DNA of 64,000 bases from Alloalcanivorax xenomutans (GCF_900217905.1 NZ_OBMO01000010.1:62001-126000); one strand, 5' to 3'; shown: positions 8,517 through 17,470, counted from the first letter of the stretch. Notes: generated by a model not told the origin, from the letters alone. Made by a program: numbers and translations.

Positions 8517-8682
8517 TGTCTTCCAGGCTCCAACGAACGGATCACCGGGAGGTCCAGCCCCGGATGTTCCAGAATAGCACCGCCGTATTAGCCCGCCATT
8601 AACGAGAGGCGGGCCGCGACGGGCTAATGGTGTGTTAATCCACGCCCCGCACACTGAGCCGAGTTTTTTGGAGGAGCCGCGA

Positions 8683-9492
8683 ATGACCACTTTCACGCTG
8701 GGCCCGCTGGCCCTGCCATGGATGGCGATGCCCTGGCTGGCTTTGTTGCTGAGCGCCTGGCTGACCACCGTGTGGCGGCGCCGGAGCGGCCGGGCGGACG
8801 CCGAGCCTTTGCTGTGGTGGCTGCTGACCGGCGCCCTGGTCGGTGCGCGCCTGGCCTTTGTTGGCCGCTATTGGGATCAATACGGCCTGAGCTGGGCGCT
8901 GATCGACATCCGTGACGGCGGCTGGTGGTGGCCGGGCGGGGTGGCCGGCGCGGTCGTTGGCGCCGCGCTGGGCTGGCCGCGTCATCGTCAGGCCGGCGGC
9001 GAACTGCTGCGGACGCTGGCGGTGGGCGCCGTGGTGGCCGTGCCAGTGCTGGCCACGGTAATGGCATTCAGCGGCGTGCGCCCCATGGCTCCCGATGTGG
9101 CCCTGCAGGACCTGCAAGGGCGCCCCGCGGGCCTGCTCGACGACGGCCCGTCGCCATTGACGGTGGTCAACCTGTGGGCCACCTGGTGCCCGCCATGCCG
9201 CCGGGAAATGCCGGTATTACAGCGGGGACAACAACACTACCCCGAGGTGGATTTCGTTTACGTGAACCAGGGCGAAAGCAGCGCCCGGATCCGCAGCTAT
9301 CTCACCGACCAGTCATTGCGCCTGCAACGGGTCCTGGCCGATCCGCACAGTGATCTGCTGCGCGCCCTGGGCAGCAGCGCGCTGCCCACCACGGTGCTGA
9401 TCGATGCCCGGGGCCGCCTGGTTGGCAGCCATGTGGGCCCGCTTTCCGACGCCAGCCTGCGCCATCTGCTGGCTCCGTACATCAAGGAGTAA
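8683..9492 (+). CDS. TlpA/DsbE-like thioredoxin with N-terminal polytopic membrane domain
   Basis: Protein of 269 residues. The first about 135 residues hold four or so hydrophobic helices with an Lgt-like pattern (WLLTGALVGARLAFVGRYWDQY, WWWPGGVAGAVVGAALG). The C-terminal half is a TlpA-type thioredoxin domain with the active-site motif WCPPC (Cys 169 and 172) and the cis-Pro loop LPTTV. It should be an inner-membrane-anchored periplasmic thiol oxidoreductase. GGAGGAG precedes the ATG at 8683. The gene is followed after 4 bp by a dsbG-like gene and lies divergent from a two-component system. Confidence 0.87.
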   Translation: MTTFTLGPLALPWMAMPWLALLLSAWLTTVWRRRSGRADAEPLLWWLLTGALVGARLAFVGRYWDQYGLSWALIDIRDGGWWWPGGVAGAVVGAALGWPRHRQAGGELLRTLAVGAVVAVPVLATVMAFSGVRPMAPDVALQDLQGRPAGLLDDGPSPLTVVNLWATWCPPCRREMPVLQRGQQHYPEVDFVYVNQGESSARIRSYLTDQSLRLQRVLADPHSDLLRALGSSALPTTVLIDARGRLVGSHVGPLSDASLRHLLAPYIKE

Positions 9493-9496
9493 CGCC

Positions 9497-10087
9497 ATGC
9501 TTCGTTCACTGTCCCTGCCATTGCTGTTGATGGCCGCCCTGTTCATCGTCCCGCTGGCACACGCCGACGATCAGGAGGATCAGGCCGCCGTGCAAAAAAG
9601 GGTCTTCGAGATGTTGGAACAAAGCCATTGGGTGGCGGAAGGCGCGGACGATCCGGAGCGGGTAGTGTACATGTTTACCGACATGGAGTGCCCGTATTGC
9701 GCCAGCCAGTGGCAAATGATGCGGCCATTTCTGCAGAACGCGGACAACGACGTCCAGGTGCGTCACATCATCGTCGCTCTGATCAAGCCCACCAGTCTGG
9801 GCAAGGGCGCGGCGGTGCTCGATGCCAATGATCCGCAAGCGGCTCTGGACAAAGCCCAGGGTGATTTCAACCAAGGTGGCATCGAGCCGTTGCGGGACAT
9901 CCCCGCCGAGGTGGAAAACGCCCTCCAGGCCAATACCATCCTGATGATGCAGCTTGGCTTGCGCGGTACGCCGGCGACCCTGTTCCTGGATCCCAACGGC
10001 CGCTTGCAGGCGGCGCCGGGGCTGATGAACGAGGAGGTTCTGGCCTCGTACGTTTTCCAGACCCGGCCGGCGCCGAAGGCGCCGTGA
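9497..10087 (+). CDS. dsbG: DsbG/DsbC-like periplasmic thiol:disulfide oxidoreductase
   Basis: Secreted protein of 196 residues with a signal peptide (about residues 1-22, ending AHA) and a thioredoxin-like domain with active site CPYC (Cys 65 and 68) and cis-Pro segment RGTPATLFLD. It lacks most of the N-terminal dimerisation domain of full-length DsbG, so it is shorter than classical DsbG (about 230 mature residues). AAGGAG overlaps the end of the upstream gene, with a 4-bp gap, showing an operon. The likely role is reducing or protecting oxidised periplasmic cysteines. Naming as DsbG is by similarity. Confidence 0.85.
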   Translation: MLRSLSLPLLLMAALFIVPLAHADDQEDQAAVQKRVFEMLEQSHWVAEGADDPERVVYMFTDMECPYCASQWQMMRPFLQNADNDVQVRHIIVALIKPTSLGKGAAVLDANDPQAALDKAQGDFNQGGIEPLRDIPAEVENALQANTILMMQLGLRGTPATLFLDPNGRLQAAPGLMNEEVLASYVFQTRPAPKAP

Positions 10088-10102
10088 CCGGGATTCGCCG
10101 GG

Positions 10103-11386
10103 CTATTCGGCCAGCCAGCTCACCTCGCCATTACACAGGGTGCGGCGCACCGAGCCGGGCAACACGGCATCAAACCAGGGCGAGTTACGGCCGCGGGAAA
10201 GCCAGCGCTCATTCATGACACGCTGCTCATCCGGCGCCACCACCGCCAGATTGGCCATCCGCCCGGTTTCCAGCTGACCCGCGGGAATCCCCAGGCAACG
10301 GGCTGGCGCCGAGGTCACCGCGTCCAGTGCCCGGTGCAGCGGCAAGGCACCATCCTGAACCAGTTTCAGTACCAGCGGCAGCAGGGTGTCGAGCCCGGAG
10401 ATACCCGGCCGGGTGGACGGGAACGGCGCGGCCTTGCTGAACGAGCCCAGTGGTTGATGTTTGGAACAAATGGCATCCAGCGTGCCGTCGGCCACCGCGT
10501 CCAGTAACGCCTGCCGGTCCTCCACCGTACGCAGCGGCGGCAGCACGTGGCAGCGGCTGTCGAAGCCCTCGAGGGCGGACTCGTCGAGAAGAAGATGGTG
10601 AATACTCACATCCGCTGTAACGGGCAGTCCACGGCGTTTTGCTTCCCGAATCAAGGCCAGAGAATGGCGGCTGGAAATCTGCTGGAAATGAGCCCGCACC
10701 CCGGTGGCCTCCACCAGCAACAGGTCCCGGGACAGGGCCACCGATTCCGCCACCGCGGGAATGCCAGGCAGGCCGAGACGGGCCGCCACGGCGCCGTCGT
10801 GGGCGCAGCCTCCGGCGGTCAGGGAAGCGTCCTCGGGCCGGAACAGCACCAGCAAATCAAAGGTCGCGGCGTATTCCAGACAGCGCTTGAGGGTGAGGGA
10901 ACTTGCCACGGACGCGCCGGCCTGGCCCACCGCGATACAGCCGGCCTGGGCCAGGGTCTGCATTTCCGCCAGATGTTCACCCGCCAGCCCCTGAGTCAAC
11001 GCCGCCACCGGCAGGGCCCGGGCAAAGTTGGCCTGCCCGGCCTGTTCCCGGATCAGGCGCACCACCGCGGTACTGTCCACCGGGCCGCAGTCCGGCTGCA
11101 CCGCCATATGGGTGACCCCCCCGCCCGCGGCGGCGCGGCATTCCGAGGCCACGTCACCGGTCCAGGGGCCCTCACCGGGCAGCGACAGATGCACGCAACT
11201 GTCCACCAGGCCGGGAATCACCCACAGCCCTTCGGCTTCCATGATTTCCGCCCCCGGCGCGTCCAGGCTGGCGCCCACCCGCACCAGGCGGCCTTCCTCC
11301 ACCAGCAGGTCGGCGACGTCGTCACGGCCGGAGGCCGGGTCGATCACCCGTCCCTTGCGGATCAGCAGGTTGGCTTTAGTGTCCAT
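10103..11386 (-). CDS. pyrC': Dihydroorotase homologue PyrC' (non-catalytic, ATCase-associated)
   Basis: Amidohydrolase-fold protein of 427 residues. The metal-binding HxH of active dihydroorotases is Cys-Val-His here (residues 64-66, in [12 protein letters not shown]), and the usual DHAPH motif near the end is replaced by SKHQPL. The enzyme is therefore probably inactive. In pseudomonads such PyrC' proteins form a dodecamer with PyrB and are required for aspartate transcarbamoylase activity. Its start overlaps pyrB by 11 bp, a conserved arrangement. GGAGAG lies upstream of the ATG at 11386. A separate active dihydroorotase should be encoded elsewhere. Confidence 0.93.
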   Translation of the reverse strand: MDTKANLLIRKGRVIDPASGRDDVADLLVEEGRLVRVGASLDAPGAEIMEAEGLWVIPGLVDSCVHLSLPGEGPWTGDVASECRAAAGGGVTHMAVQPDCGPVDSTAVVRLIREQAGQANFARALPVAALTQGLAGEHLAEMQTLAQAGCIAVGQAGASVASSLTLKRCLEYAATFDLLVLFRPEDASLTAGGCAHDGAVAARLGLPGIPAVAESVALSRDLLLVEATGVRAHFQQISSRHSLALIREAKRRGLPVTADVSIHHLLLDESALEGFDSRCHVLPPLRTVEDRQALLDAVADGTLDAICSKHQPLGSFSKAAPFPSTRPGISGLDTLLPLVLKLVQDGALPLHRALDAVTSAPARCLGIPAGQLETGRMANLAVVAPDEQRVMNERWLSRGRNSPWFDAVLPGSVRRTLCNGEVSWLAE

Positions 11387-12395
11387 GGCCGCTCTCCTCC
11401 CGGGCTGCCTGAGCCGCATCCAGACTCTCCTGGCCGCTGATGGCCATGGACATCACCGCCATGCGCACGGCGATGCCGAAGGTAACCTGGTTGAGAATCA
11501 CCGAGCGGGGTCCGTCGGCCACTTCCGAAGCGATTTCAACACCCCGGTTGATCGGCCCCGGATGCATGACGATGGCGTCCGGTTTGGCGTGACTGAGCTT
11601 CTCATTGGTCAGGCCGTAAAGGCGGAAGAACTCGCCTTCGCTGGGCAGCAGTGCGGAATCCATACGCTCTTTCTGCAAGCGCAGCATGATCACCACGTCC
11701 ACATCCTCGATGCCCTGGACCATGTCGGTGAATACGGTGGCACCAAGCGCGTCGGCATCCGCCGGCAGCAGGGTGCGCGGCGCGATCACCCGCACTTCCT
11801 CGGCGCCCAGGATATTGAGCGCGTGGATCTGGGAGCGGGCCACCCGTGAATGCAGAATGTCCCCGACGATGGCCACCTTCAGGCCCTCGAAGCCGCCCTT
11901 GTAGTGGCGGATGGTGTACATATCCAGCATCGCTTGAGTGGGGTGCGCGTGACGCCCGTCACCGGCATTGATGACCGCCACTTTCGGCGTCACCTGCTCG
12001 GCGATGAAAAACGGCGCGCCGGAATCCTGATGGCGTACCACGAACATATCCGCCGCCATCGCCTCCAGATTGCGCAGGGTATCCAGCAGCGTCTCGCCCT
12101 TGCTGGTGGCGGACTTGGCGATATCCAGTGTGAGCACGTCCGCGCTCAAGCGCTTGGCGGCCAGTTCGAAAGTGCTGCGGGTCCGGGTGCTGGATTCAAA
12201 AAACAGATTGACCACGGTTTTGCCACGCAGCAGCGGCACTTTTTTGATCGCCCGTCCGCCGACGTCGACGAAACCGGCGGCGGTATCGAGGATGTCTTCC
12301 AAAAGCGGGCGGGAAAGGTGTTCCAAGGAGAGAAAATGGCGCAGCTTTCCATCATCGGTGAGCTGCACGCGGGAGGAGGGCGGCGCAAGCGTCAT
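11376..12395 (-). CDS. pyrB: Aspartate carbamoyltransferase catalytic subunit
   Basis: Catalyses carbamoyl phosphate plus L-aspartate to N-carbamoyl-aspartate in pyrimidine synthesis. The 339-residue protein has the carbamoyl-phosphate motif [19 protein letters not shown] and later [27 protein letters not shown] and [11 protein letters not shown]. The ATG at 12395 aligns with the family N-terminus ([16 protein letters not shown] follows); a GTG at 12428 would add 11 residues. It overlaps pyrC' by 11 bp, and pyrR lies 144 bp upstream. Together they form the pseudomonad-type pyrRBC' operon. Confidence 0.97.
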   Translation of the reverse strand: MTLAPPSSRVQLTDDGKLRHFLSLEHLSRPLLEDILDTAAGFVDVGGRAIKKVPLLRGKTVVNLFFESSTRTRSTFELAAKRLSADVLTLDIAKSATSKGETLLDTLRNLEAMAADMFVVRHQDSGAPFFIAEQVTPKVAVINAGDGRHAHPTQAMLDMYTIRHYKGGFEGLKVAIVGDILHSRVARSQIHALNILGAEEVRVIAPRTLLPADADALGATVFTDMVQGIEDVDVVIMLRLQKERMDSALLPSEGEFFRLYGLTNEKLSHAKPDAIVMHPGPINRGVEIASEVADGPRSVILNQVTFGIAVRMAVMSMAISGQESLDAAQAAREESGHGH

Positions 12396-12539
12396 TCCTG
12401 AAACCTTATTTCCAGGGTCTGTGGGCACGGACAGAACCTATGGCATGCTCCGCGGCCGGGATGCGCGGATCCGCCACATTCTAACTATTGACCGGGGCAG
12501 AATGCTATGGAGCTGGGCATAATGCCAAAGTTTACGACA

Positions 12540-13073
12540 TCAGTGTCCGTTCCGGACGGCCTGCACCGATGCTTCCAATTGATCCGGTCCGCTCAGTTCC
12601 ACCCGTTGATCGGCGGGCAGGGACAACACCTCGCCGCAAATATCGGCGCGAATAGGTAACTCGCGCCGACCAATATCGAATAACACCATCAGCCGTATCG
12701 AGGCGGGACGGCCAAAATCAAACAACTCATTCATGGCGGCACGAATGGTGCGGCCGGTCATCAGCACATCGTCCACCAGGATCAGATGCGCCCCTTCCAC
12801 GTCGAACGGCAATTTAGACGGTTTGATGCTTTTCTTCAGACCGCGCTTCTCGAAATCATCGCGGTAGAAATTGGCGTCCAGGAACCCCAACGGCAACGGT
12901 GTGCTCAGGCGCTCGTTCAAGGCTCGCGCCACCCAGGCACCACCGGACTCGATACCCACCAGGGCGGTGGTGCCGGCATCGTCCGCTCCGCCCATGCTTC
13001 CCATGCTCTCCAGCGAGGACGCCATGTCCCGCAGCAAGGAGTCAATCTGTTCCGGATTCCAATGCAAGGTCAT
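12540..13073 (-). CDS. pyrR: PyrR bifunctional regulator / uracil phosphoribosyltransferase
   Basis: Phosphoribosyltransferase-fold protein of 177 residues with the PRPP-binding motif [16 protein letters not shown]. In pseudomonads PyrR participates in control of pyr genes, while in Gram-positives it is an RNA-binding attenuation protein. It is the first gene of the pyrR-pyrB-pyrC' cluster. No obvious attenuator hairpin with a T tract is visible in the 144-bp gap before pyrB, so attenuation of the Bacillus type is not supported here. GGAGATGACC is at the start, giving a plausible ribosome site overlapping the ATG. Confidence 0.93.
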   Translation of the reverse strand: MTLHWNPEQIDSLLRDMASSLESMGSMGGADDAGTTALVGIESGGAWVARALNERLSTPLPLGFLDANFYRDDFEKRGLKKSIKPSKLPFDVEGAHLILVDDVLMTGRTIRAAMNELFDFGRPASIRLMVLFDIGRRELPIRADICGEVLSLPADQRVELSGPDQLEASVQAVRNGH

Positions 13074-13224
13074 CTCCTCGGCCTGTTGTGCTGGCCGTCA
13101 CTTCGCAGCAGTCTAGCCGTTGCCGGCTGAATTGAAAAACAGGTTTACATCACGGGACCCACCATGGCTTTCGGAGTACACTGCGCAGCTTGTTTCATGT
13201 CACTTCGATTACTAAGGAACGGTT

Positions 13225-13827
13225 ATGAACCAAATGATTCGGATTGCTGTGGGGGCGGTTCTGGCAGGAACCCTGGGCGCCAACGCTCACGCCTTTGACC
13301 TGAAAGGTATGGCCGACAAGGCCACCAAGGCCGTGGACGACGCCAACAAGGCGGTCAGCGAGCAAACCGACAAAGCCAATGGCGCCATCAATGCCGCCTC
13401 GGAGCAGGGCCAGGCCAACCTGGACCAGGTTACCGGCCAGTGGCAAGTGGCTGGTGACGCCAAGAACATGGTCGACACCCTGTCCAGCGACCTCGGCGTC
13501 AGCCAGGCCCAGGCCGCCGGCGGTTCCGCCGCGCTGCTCGCCCTGGCCCAGACCAAACTGGATGCCAGCCAGTTCAGCGGCGTTACCGACAAGGTATCCG
13601 GCCTGGATCAAATGCTCGGCAACAGCCAGGAAAGCAGCGGCCTGCTCGGTAGCGTGCTGGGCAACGTGAAAAGCCTGCAAGGCGTGCAAACCGCGTTCAG
13701 CGCCATGGGGCTGAGCCCGGACATGGTGAGCCAGTTCGCACCGACCATGCTTAAGTTCCTGGGCGGCCAGGGCGTGGCCGACGGCGTGCTTGGATCCCTG
13801 CAGCAACTGTGGACTCCGGCCGGCTAA
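13225..13827 (+). CDS. DUF2780 family secreted protein
   Basis: Protein of 200 residues with a signal peptide ending in ANAHA (about residue 22). Next comes an Ala/Lys/Asp-rich helical stretch (GMADKATKAVDDANKAVSEQ) and then a C-terminal DUF2780-type region with repeated short helices (LSSDLGVSQAQAAGGSAALLALAQ; GLGSVLGNVKSLQGVQTAFSAMGLSPDMV). TAAGGA precedes the ATG. It stands alone, convergent with ruvX. Function is unknown; the low-complexity amphipathic start suggests a periplasmic or envelope role. Confidence 0.85.
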   Translation: MNQMIRIAVGAVLAGTLGANAHAFDLKGMADKATKAVDDANKAVSEQTDKANGAINAASEQGQANLDQVTGQWQVAGDAKNMVDTLSSDLGVSQAQAAGGSAALLALAQTKLDASQFSGVTDKVSGLDQMLGNSQESSGLLGSVLGNVKSLQGVQTAFSAMGLSPDMVSQFAPTMLKFLGGQGVADGVLGSLQQLWTPAG

Positions 13828-13836
13828 ACGCCGACA

Positions 13837-13862
13837 GCGTCACGGCCAGCCGGTCGTGACGC
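13837..13862. terminator. Hairpin between DUF2780 gene and ruvX
   Basis: An 8-bp perfect stem (GCGTCACG / CGTGACGC) with a 10-base loop lies in the 49-bp gap between two convergent genes. There is no T tract, so it is a possible but non-canonical transcription end for either strand. Confidence 0.45.
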
Positions 13863-13876
13863 CGCCGAGCCGGGGC

Positions 13877-14284
13877 TCAAGGCGTCACTGGCTCGGCGCC
13901 ATTCAGATACCCCTCCGCGATCACTACCGCGGCCATGGAATCCACCTTCGGATCCGGCCCTCTGGTGGCGGTGCGCTCCCGCGCTTCCCGGGTGGAAAGC
14001 CGTTCATCCACCATATACACCTTCAGTCCGAACCGCCCCTGGATGCGCCGGGCGAACTTGCGCGCGCGCTCGCTGGAATGGCTTTCACTGCCATCCATGT
14101 TCAAAGGCAGCCCCACCACCACCAGTTGCGGGCGCCACTCATCCAGCAACGCGGCCATCTGTTGCCAGTCGGGCTGTTCGTTCTTGCAGGACAGGGGCGG
14201 TAACGGCGAGGCGGTACCGATCAGGGCATTGCCGCTGGCGACACCGATTTTGCGGGTTCCGTAATCAAAGGCGAGCAGAATCAA
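13877..14284 (-). CDS. ruvX: RuvX/YqgF family Holliday junction resolvase-like nuclease
   Basis: RNase H-fold protein of 135 residues. YqgF proteins process the 5' end of pre-16S rRNA and have been proposed as resolvases. The N-terminal LLAFDYGTRKIGVASG carries the first catalytic Asp; PQLVVVGLPLNMDGSE and VYMVDERLST (Asp-Glu) follow, and the last acidic motif is in DSMAAVVI. It overlaps yqgE by 4 bp, the standard order across gammaproteobacteria, so they are co-translated. Confidence 0.95.
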   Translation of the reverse strand: MILLAFDYGTRKIGVASGNALIGTASPLPPLSCKNEQPDWQQMAALLDEWRPQLVVVGLPLNMDGSESHSSERARKFARRIQGRFGLKVYMVDERLSTREARERTATRGPDPKVDSMAAVVIAEGYLNGAEPVTP

Positions 14285-14844
14285 CCGTGTCCCACCTGAG
14301 TGGCGATCAGGCTCATATCCACGCCCATGCGGGCGGCCGCGGCATGCCAGCGCTGTTCAAACGGGATCTCGAACACCAGCTCCGGGGCGCTGGGGGTGCT
14401 CAGCCAGACATTATCCGCCAATTCCTGCTCCAGCTGGCCCTCGCTCCAACCGGCATACCCCAGGCACACCAGAGTGGATTCCGGCCCCTCACCCACGGCG
14501 ATGGCCTCGAGAATGTCCCGTGAGGTGGTCATGCACAGCCCATCCGCCAACATCAGGGTGGACTGCCAGTGGCGCTCCACATCCCGGTGCAACACGAACC
14601 CGGCTTCCTGCTGGATCGGGCCGCCGGCCACCACCTGATGGCGGCTGGAAGGCGGCACCTCCACCTCGATCTCCATATCCGCCAGGATATCGTGCAGGCT
14701 CAAGCCGGCCGGACGGTTCAGGGTCAGCCCCATGGCCCCTTCCGGATTGTGCTCAACCACATAGGTCACGGTGCGGTCGAAGTTGGGATCGTCCAGTTGC
14801 GGCATGGCGATCAGGAACTGGTGTTTCAGGCTGTTGTGCGTCAT
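14281..14844 (-). CDS. yqgE: YqgE/AlgH family protein
   Basis: Protein of 187 residues beginning SLKHQFLIAMPQLDDPNFDRTVTYVVEHNPEGAMG..., the hallmark of the YqgE/AlgH fold. The core segment VVAGGPIQQEAGFVLH and VCLGYAGWSEGQLEQEL are also conserved. AlgH was named for effects on alginate in Pseudomonas; the molecular activity is unsettled. The gene precedes ruvX on the minus strand with a 4-bp overlap and follows tonB by 53 bp. Confidence 0.94.
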   Translation of the reverse strand: MTHNSLKHQFLIAMPQLDDPNFDRTVTYVVEHNPEGAMGLTLNRPAGLSLHDILADMEIEVEVPPSSRHQVVAGGPIQQEAGFVLHRDVERHWQSTLMLADGLCMTTSRDILEAIAVGEGPESTLVCLGYAGWSEGQLEQELADNVWLSTPSAPELVFEIPFEQRWHAAAARMGVDMSLIATQVGHG

Positions 14845-14897
14845 GGGCCCAGTATCCGGGGAGCGCGGGACCAGGGCAAGAGTAGAGGGGTGCCGGA

Positions 14898-15764
14898 TCA
14901 GCGTGAGGAGACCTGCCGGTTGGCATCGAACTGCCAGGTACGGATGATCTCCAGCACGTCCATATGTTCGCGCATCTCCGTGGAAAAGGGCTCAAACGGC
15001 GCCGACAGGCGCACACTCTGCACCGCCGCCTCATCCAGGAAGGCATGCCCGGAGGACTGCAACACCCGAATGTCGCGGATGTCACCGCTCTTGCCCAGCG
15101 CCACCATCAGCCGCACCCCGCCGAAGGTATTGCTGGTCAGCGCCCGGGCCGGGAAATGGCGGGTCCCGGTGACTTCGACTTTGCGGCGAAAGGCGTCGAT
15201 ATAAAGCGCTTCGTAATGAGCCTTGGTGGAAACCGAAGTGAGCCGGCGCACCCGTGGCCGTTTGGCATAGGCCTGCTTCTGTTGATCCAGGCGCGCCTGC
15301 AGGCTGGCGATCTCACGGCTGAGCTGATCCAGGCTGTCATCACGGCGTTGTGGTTCGCTGGGCTCCTGTTTCTGCTCTTGCCGAGGTGGTTCCGCGCGTG
15401 GCGAAAAGGAATGCGTCACGATCACTTTCTGGCGCGACACCGGACGGGGAGGCGGCGCACTGTCCGGCTCCAACTGCACCGGGCGCGGCCGGGCGTCGGT
15501 GAACGGCGCCTGCTCGGTGGTGGTCAGCTCCTGTTTTTCTTCTTCGTCGCCGGCCCCCTCCTGGTTGGCCTGGGCAATAAAGTCCGCCTCGTCCGGCGTC
15601 TGGTCGCTACTGTGAGTCGCCAGTGTCACATCCAGTGTCCGCGGCGCGGCGCGGGGCCGCTCTGGTGCGAAGCCGACACCGAACAGCACCAGGCCGTGCA
15701 CGGCCAGCGCCATGAAGAGTGTGAAGCCGAGGCGATCGGCGGCGGTAACCTGAGCAGAGGCCAT
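14898..15764 (-). CDS. tonB3: TonB family energy transducer (TonB3-like)
   Basis: Protein of 288 residues with one N-terminal membrane helix (about 14-33), a long Pro/Glu/Arg-rich periplasmic linker with a coiled-coil segment (LDQLSREIASLQARLDQQKQAY) and a C-terminal TonB domain (YIDAFRRKVEVTGTRHFP ... GVRLMVALGKSGDIRDIRVLQSSGH). No exbB or exbD is adjacent. In P. aeruginosa the equivalent gene next to gshB and pilG is tonB3, needed for twitching motility. A TTG at 15779 could add five residues; the ATG at 15764 is preferred, though neither has a clear ribosome site. Confidence 0.87.
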   Translation of the reverse strand: MASAQVTAADRLGFTLFMALAVHGLVLFGVGFAPERPRAAPRTLDVTLATHSSDQTPDEADFIAQANQEGAGDEEEKQELTTTEQAPFTDARPRPVQLEPDSAPPPRPVSRQKVIVTHSFSPRAEPPRQEQKQEPSEPQRRDDSLDQLSREIASLQARLDQQKQAYAKRPRVRRLTSVSTKAHYEALYIDAFRRKVEVTGTRHFPARALTSNTFGGVRLMVALGKSGDIRDIRVLQSSGHAFLDEAAVQSVRLSAPFEPFSTEMREHMDVLEIIRTWQFDANRQVSSR

Positions 15765-15794
15765 GAGTCGTGTCGTCAATAACCGGATGATGTC

Positions 15795-15812
15795 GGGCCG
15801 GTGGGCCGGCCC
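15795..15812. other. GC-rich hairpin in the gshB-tonB gap
   Basis: Arms GGGCCGG and CCGGCCC enclose a 4-base loop. It lies between gshB and tonB on the minus strand, directly upstream of tonB. There is no T tract; it could attenuate read-through from gshB or just stabilise an RNA end. Confidence 0.35.
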
Positions 15813-15854
15813 TGTTATAGGAGTCGTTATTGTCCGGCCCGTTTTGTTGTTTCG

Positions 15855-16808
15855 CTAGGACCGGTTGCGCATTTCCAGCAAAGCATCGAAAAGCTGCCCG
15901 GCGATATTGATGCCGTAAATGGCGTCCAGCTCCCGCGCACAGGTGGGGCTGGTGACGTTGATCTCGGTGAGATAGTCACCGATCACGTCCAGGCCGACGA
16001 AGTACAGCCCCCGCTCGCGCAGCACCGGCCCTACCTGTTCGCAAATCCAGCGATCACGGTCGCTCAGTTCCCGACCCTGGCCGGTGCCACCGGCCGCCAG
16101 GTTGCCGCGGAACTCACCTTCCTTGGGAATACGTGCCAGGGCGTAAGGCACCGGTTCCCCATTGATCATCAGGATGCGCTTGTCGCCGCTGGTGATCTCG
16201 GGAATGAATTGCTGCGCCATGATCGGCGTGCGCCCGTGATCGGTCAGCACCTCGATGATCACGCTGGTGTTGGGGCTGTCCTTGGATACCCGGAAGATAT
16301 TGGCGCCGCCCATGGCATCCAGCGGCTTCATGACGATGTCATTGAACTCCGCTACAAAGGCCCGCAACTGATCGGCGCGGCCGGAAACCAGGGTCGGCAC
16401 ACAGCATTGCGGGAAATCGGTGGCGAACAGTTTTTCGTTGCTGTCACGGACACTGCCGGGACGATTCACCACCAGGGCACCCTCGCGCTCCGCTTTTTCA
16501 AGAATATAGGTGGCGTAAATGTACTCCGCGTTAAATGGCGGATCCTGGCGCATCAGGATCATGTCCAGATCCGGCAGCGAGGTCCGCGTGGCATCGCCGA
16601 GTTCGAACCAGTGATCATTGTTGTCTTCCACCCGCAGCGGCCGGGTGGTGGCCAGTGGCCGGCCATCACGGACGTACAGATCCCCCGGCTCCATGTAGTG
16701 CAGCCGCCAGCCGCGCCGCTGAGCTTCCAGGAGCAGGGATAAGGTGGTGTCTTTCCAGGGTTTTATGTGGGCGATGGGATCCATCACCACACCGATATCA
16801 AGGCTCAT
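15855..16808 (-). CDS. gshB: Glutathione synthetase
   Basis: ATP-grasp enzyme of 317 residues joining gamma-glutamylcysteine and glycine to form glutathione. It has the family N-terminus LDIGVVMDPIAHIKPWKDTTLSLL, MRQDPPFNAEYIYATYILE and the ATP/Mg-binding region VMKPLDAMGGANIFRV, later VGLDVIGDYLTEINVTSPT. The start at 16808 aligns with the E. coli enzyme and has GGAG upstream; the frame runs 25 residues further without family similarity. It is divergent from pilG. Glutathione links functionally with the GST-, glyoxalase- and Kef-type genes in the window. Confidence 0.97.
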   Translation of the reverse strand: MSLDIGVVMDPIAHIKPWKDTTLSLLLEAQRRGWRLHYMEPGDLYVRDGRPLATTRPLRVEDNNDHWFELGDATRTSLPDLDMILMRQDPPFNAEYIYATYILEKAEREGALVVNRPGSVRDSNEKLFATDFPQCCVPTLVSGRADQLRAFVAEFNDIVMKPLDAMGGANIFRVSKDSPNTSVIIEVLTDHGRTPIMAQQFIPEITSGDKRILMINGEPVPYALARIPKEGEFRGNLAAGGTGQGRELSDRDRWICEQVGPVLRERGLYFVGLDVIGDYLTEINVTSPTCARELDAIYGINIAGQLFDALLEMRNRS

Positions 16809-16965
16809 GGTGGCTCCAGGCAAGAGGACGACACCGCATGTTAGCAGTGCGCGGGAATGCTCGCTACGGGATGCTTTTCTCAAGTCCCACAGGGTCTTAT
16901 AGATTGATTGTAGAAACTGTGTTAAAACCTCGGCGTGGGCTGAAAGACCCCGAAGCCCTGCCTAT

Positions 16966-17005
16966 CGCGACACTATAAAAAGATTCCTCATTACAAGGTG
17001 TCGCG
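16966..17005. promoter_or_regulatory. Inverted repeat in the pilG leader
   Basis: Perfect 8-bp arms CGCGACAC (16966-16973) and GTGTCGCG (16998-17005) flank a 24-base AT-rich interval, 35 bp before the pilG ATG. It may be a regulator site or a leader hairpin of the pilGHIJK-chp operon. The 232-bp gshB-pilG gap holds no gene. Confidence 0.5.
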
Positions 17006-17040
17006 GCCTGTATTTGAATCACGGTGAAAGGCAGTTCTCA

Positions 17041-17424
17041 ATGACTGACAATTTTCAAGACCTCAAGGTCATGGTGATCGACGATTCGAAAACCATTCGT
17101 CGTACCGCCGAGACCTTGTTGAAGAAAGCGGGTTGTGAGGTGATTACCGCCACCGACGGGTTCGATGCGCTTGCCAAGATTGCCGACAGCAAGCCGCGAA
17201 TCATTTTCGTGGACATCATGATGCCCCGGCTGGATGGCTATCAGACGTGCGCCTTGATCAAGAACAACAGCGCGTTCAAGCAGACACCGGTGATCATGCT
17301 CTCTTCGAAGGACGGCTTGTTCGATAAGGCCAAGGGCCGCATCGTGGGATCCGATGAATACCTGACCAAGCCTTTTTCCAAGGACGAGCTACTGGGCGCC
17401 ATCCGTCAGCATATCAGCGCCTGA
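17041..17424 (+). CDS. pilG: Pil-Chp response regulator PilG
   Basis: Single-domain CheY-like regulator of 127 residues. In Pseudomonas it is phosphorylated by ChpA and promotes pilus extension and cAMP signalling. The receiver shows the acidic pair in MVIDDSKTIRR, the phosphoacceptor Asp in IIFVDIMMPRLDGYQT, Ser in IMLSSKDG and Lys in YLTKPFSKDEL. GAAAGGCAG precedes the ATG at 17041; an in-frame TTG 27 bp upstream is less likely. It heads the pilGHIJK-chpABC cluster. Confidence 0.96.
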   Translation: MTDNFQDLKVMVIDDSKTIRRTAETLLKKAGCEVITATDGFDALAKIADSKPRIIFVDIMMPRLDGYQTCALIKNNSAFKQTPVIMLSSKDGLFDKAKGRIVGSDEYLTKPFSKDELLGAIRQHISA

Positions 17425-17470
17425 AACGAGCGCCTGACCGGAGCCACCCAGCTCAACCATAGAGGAAAAG

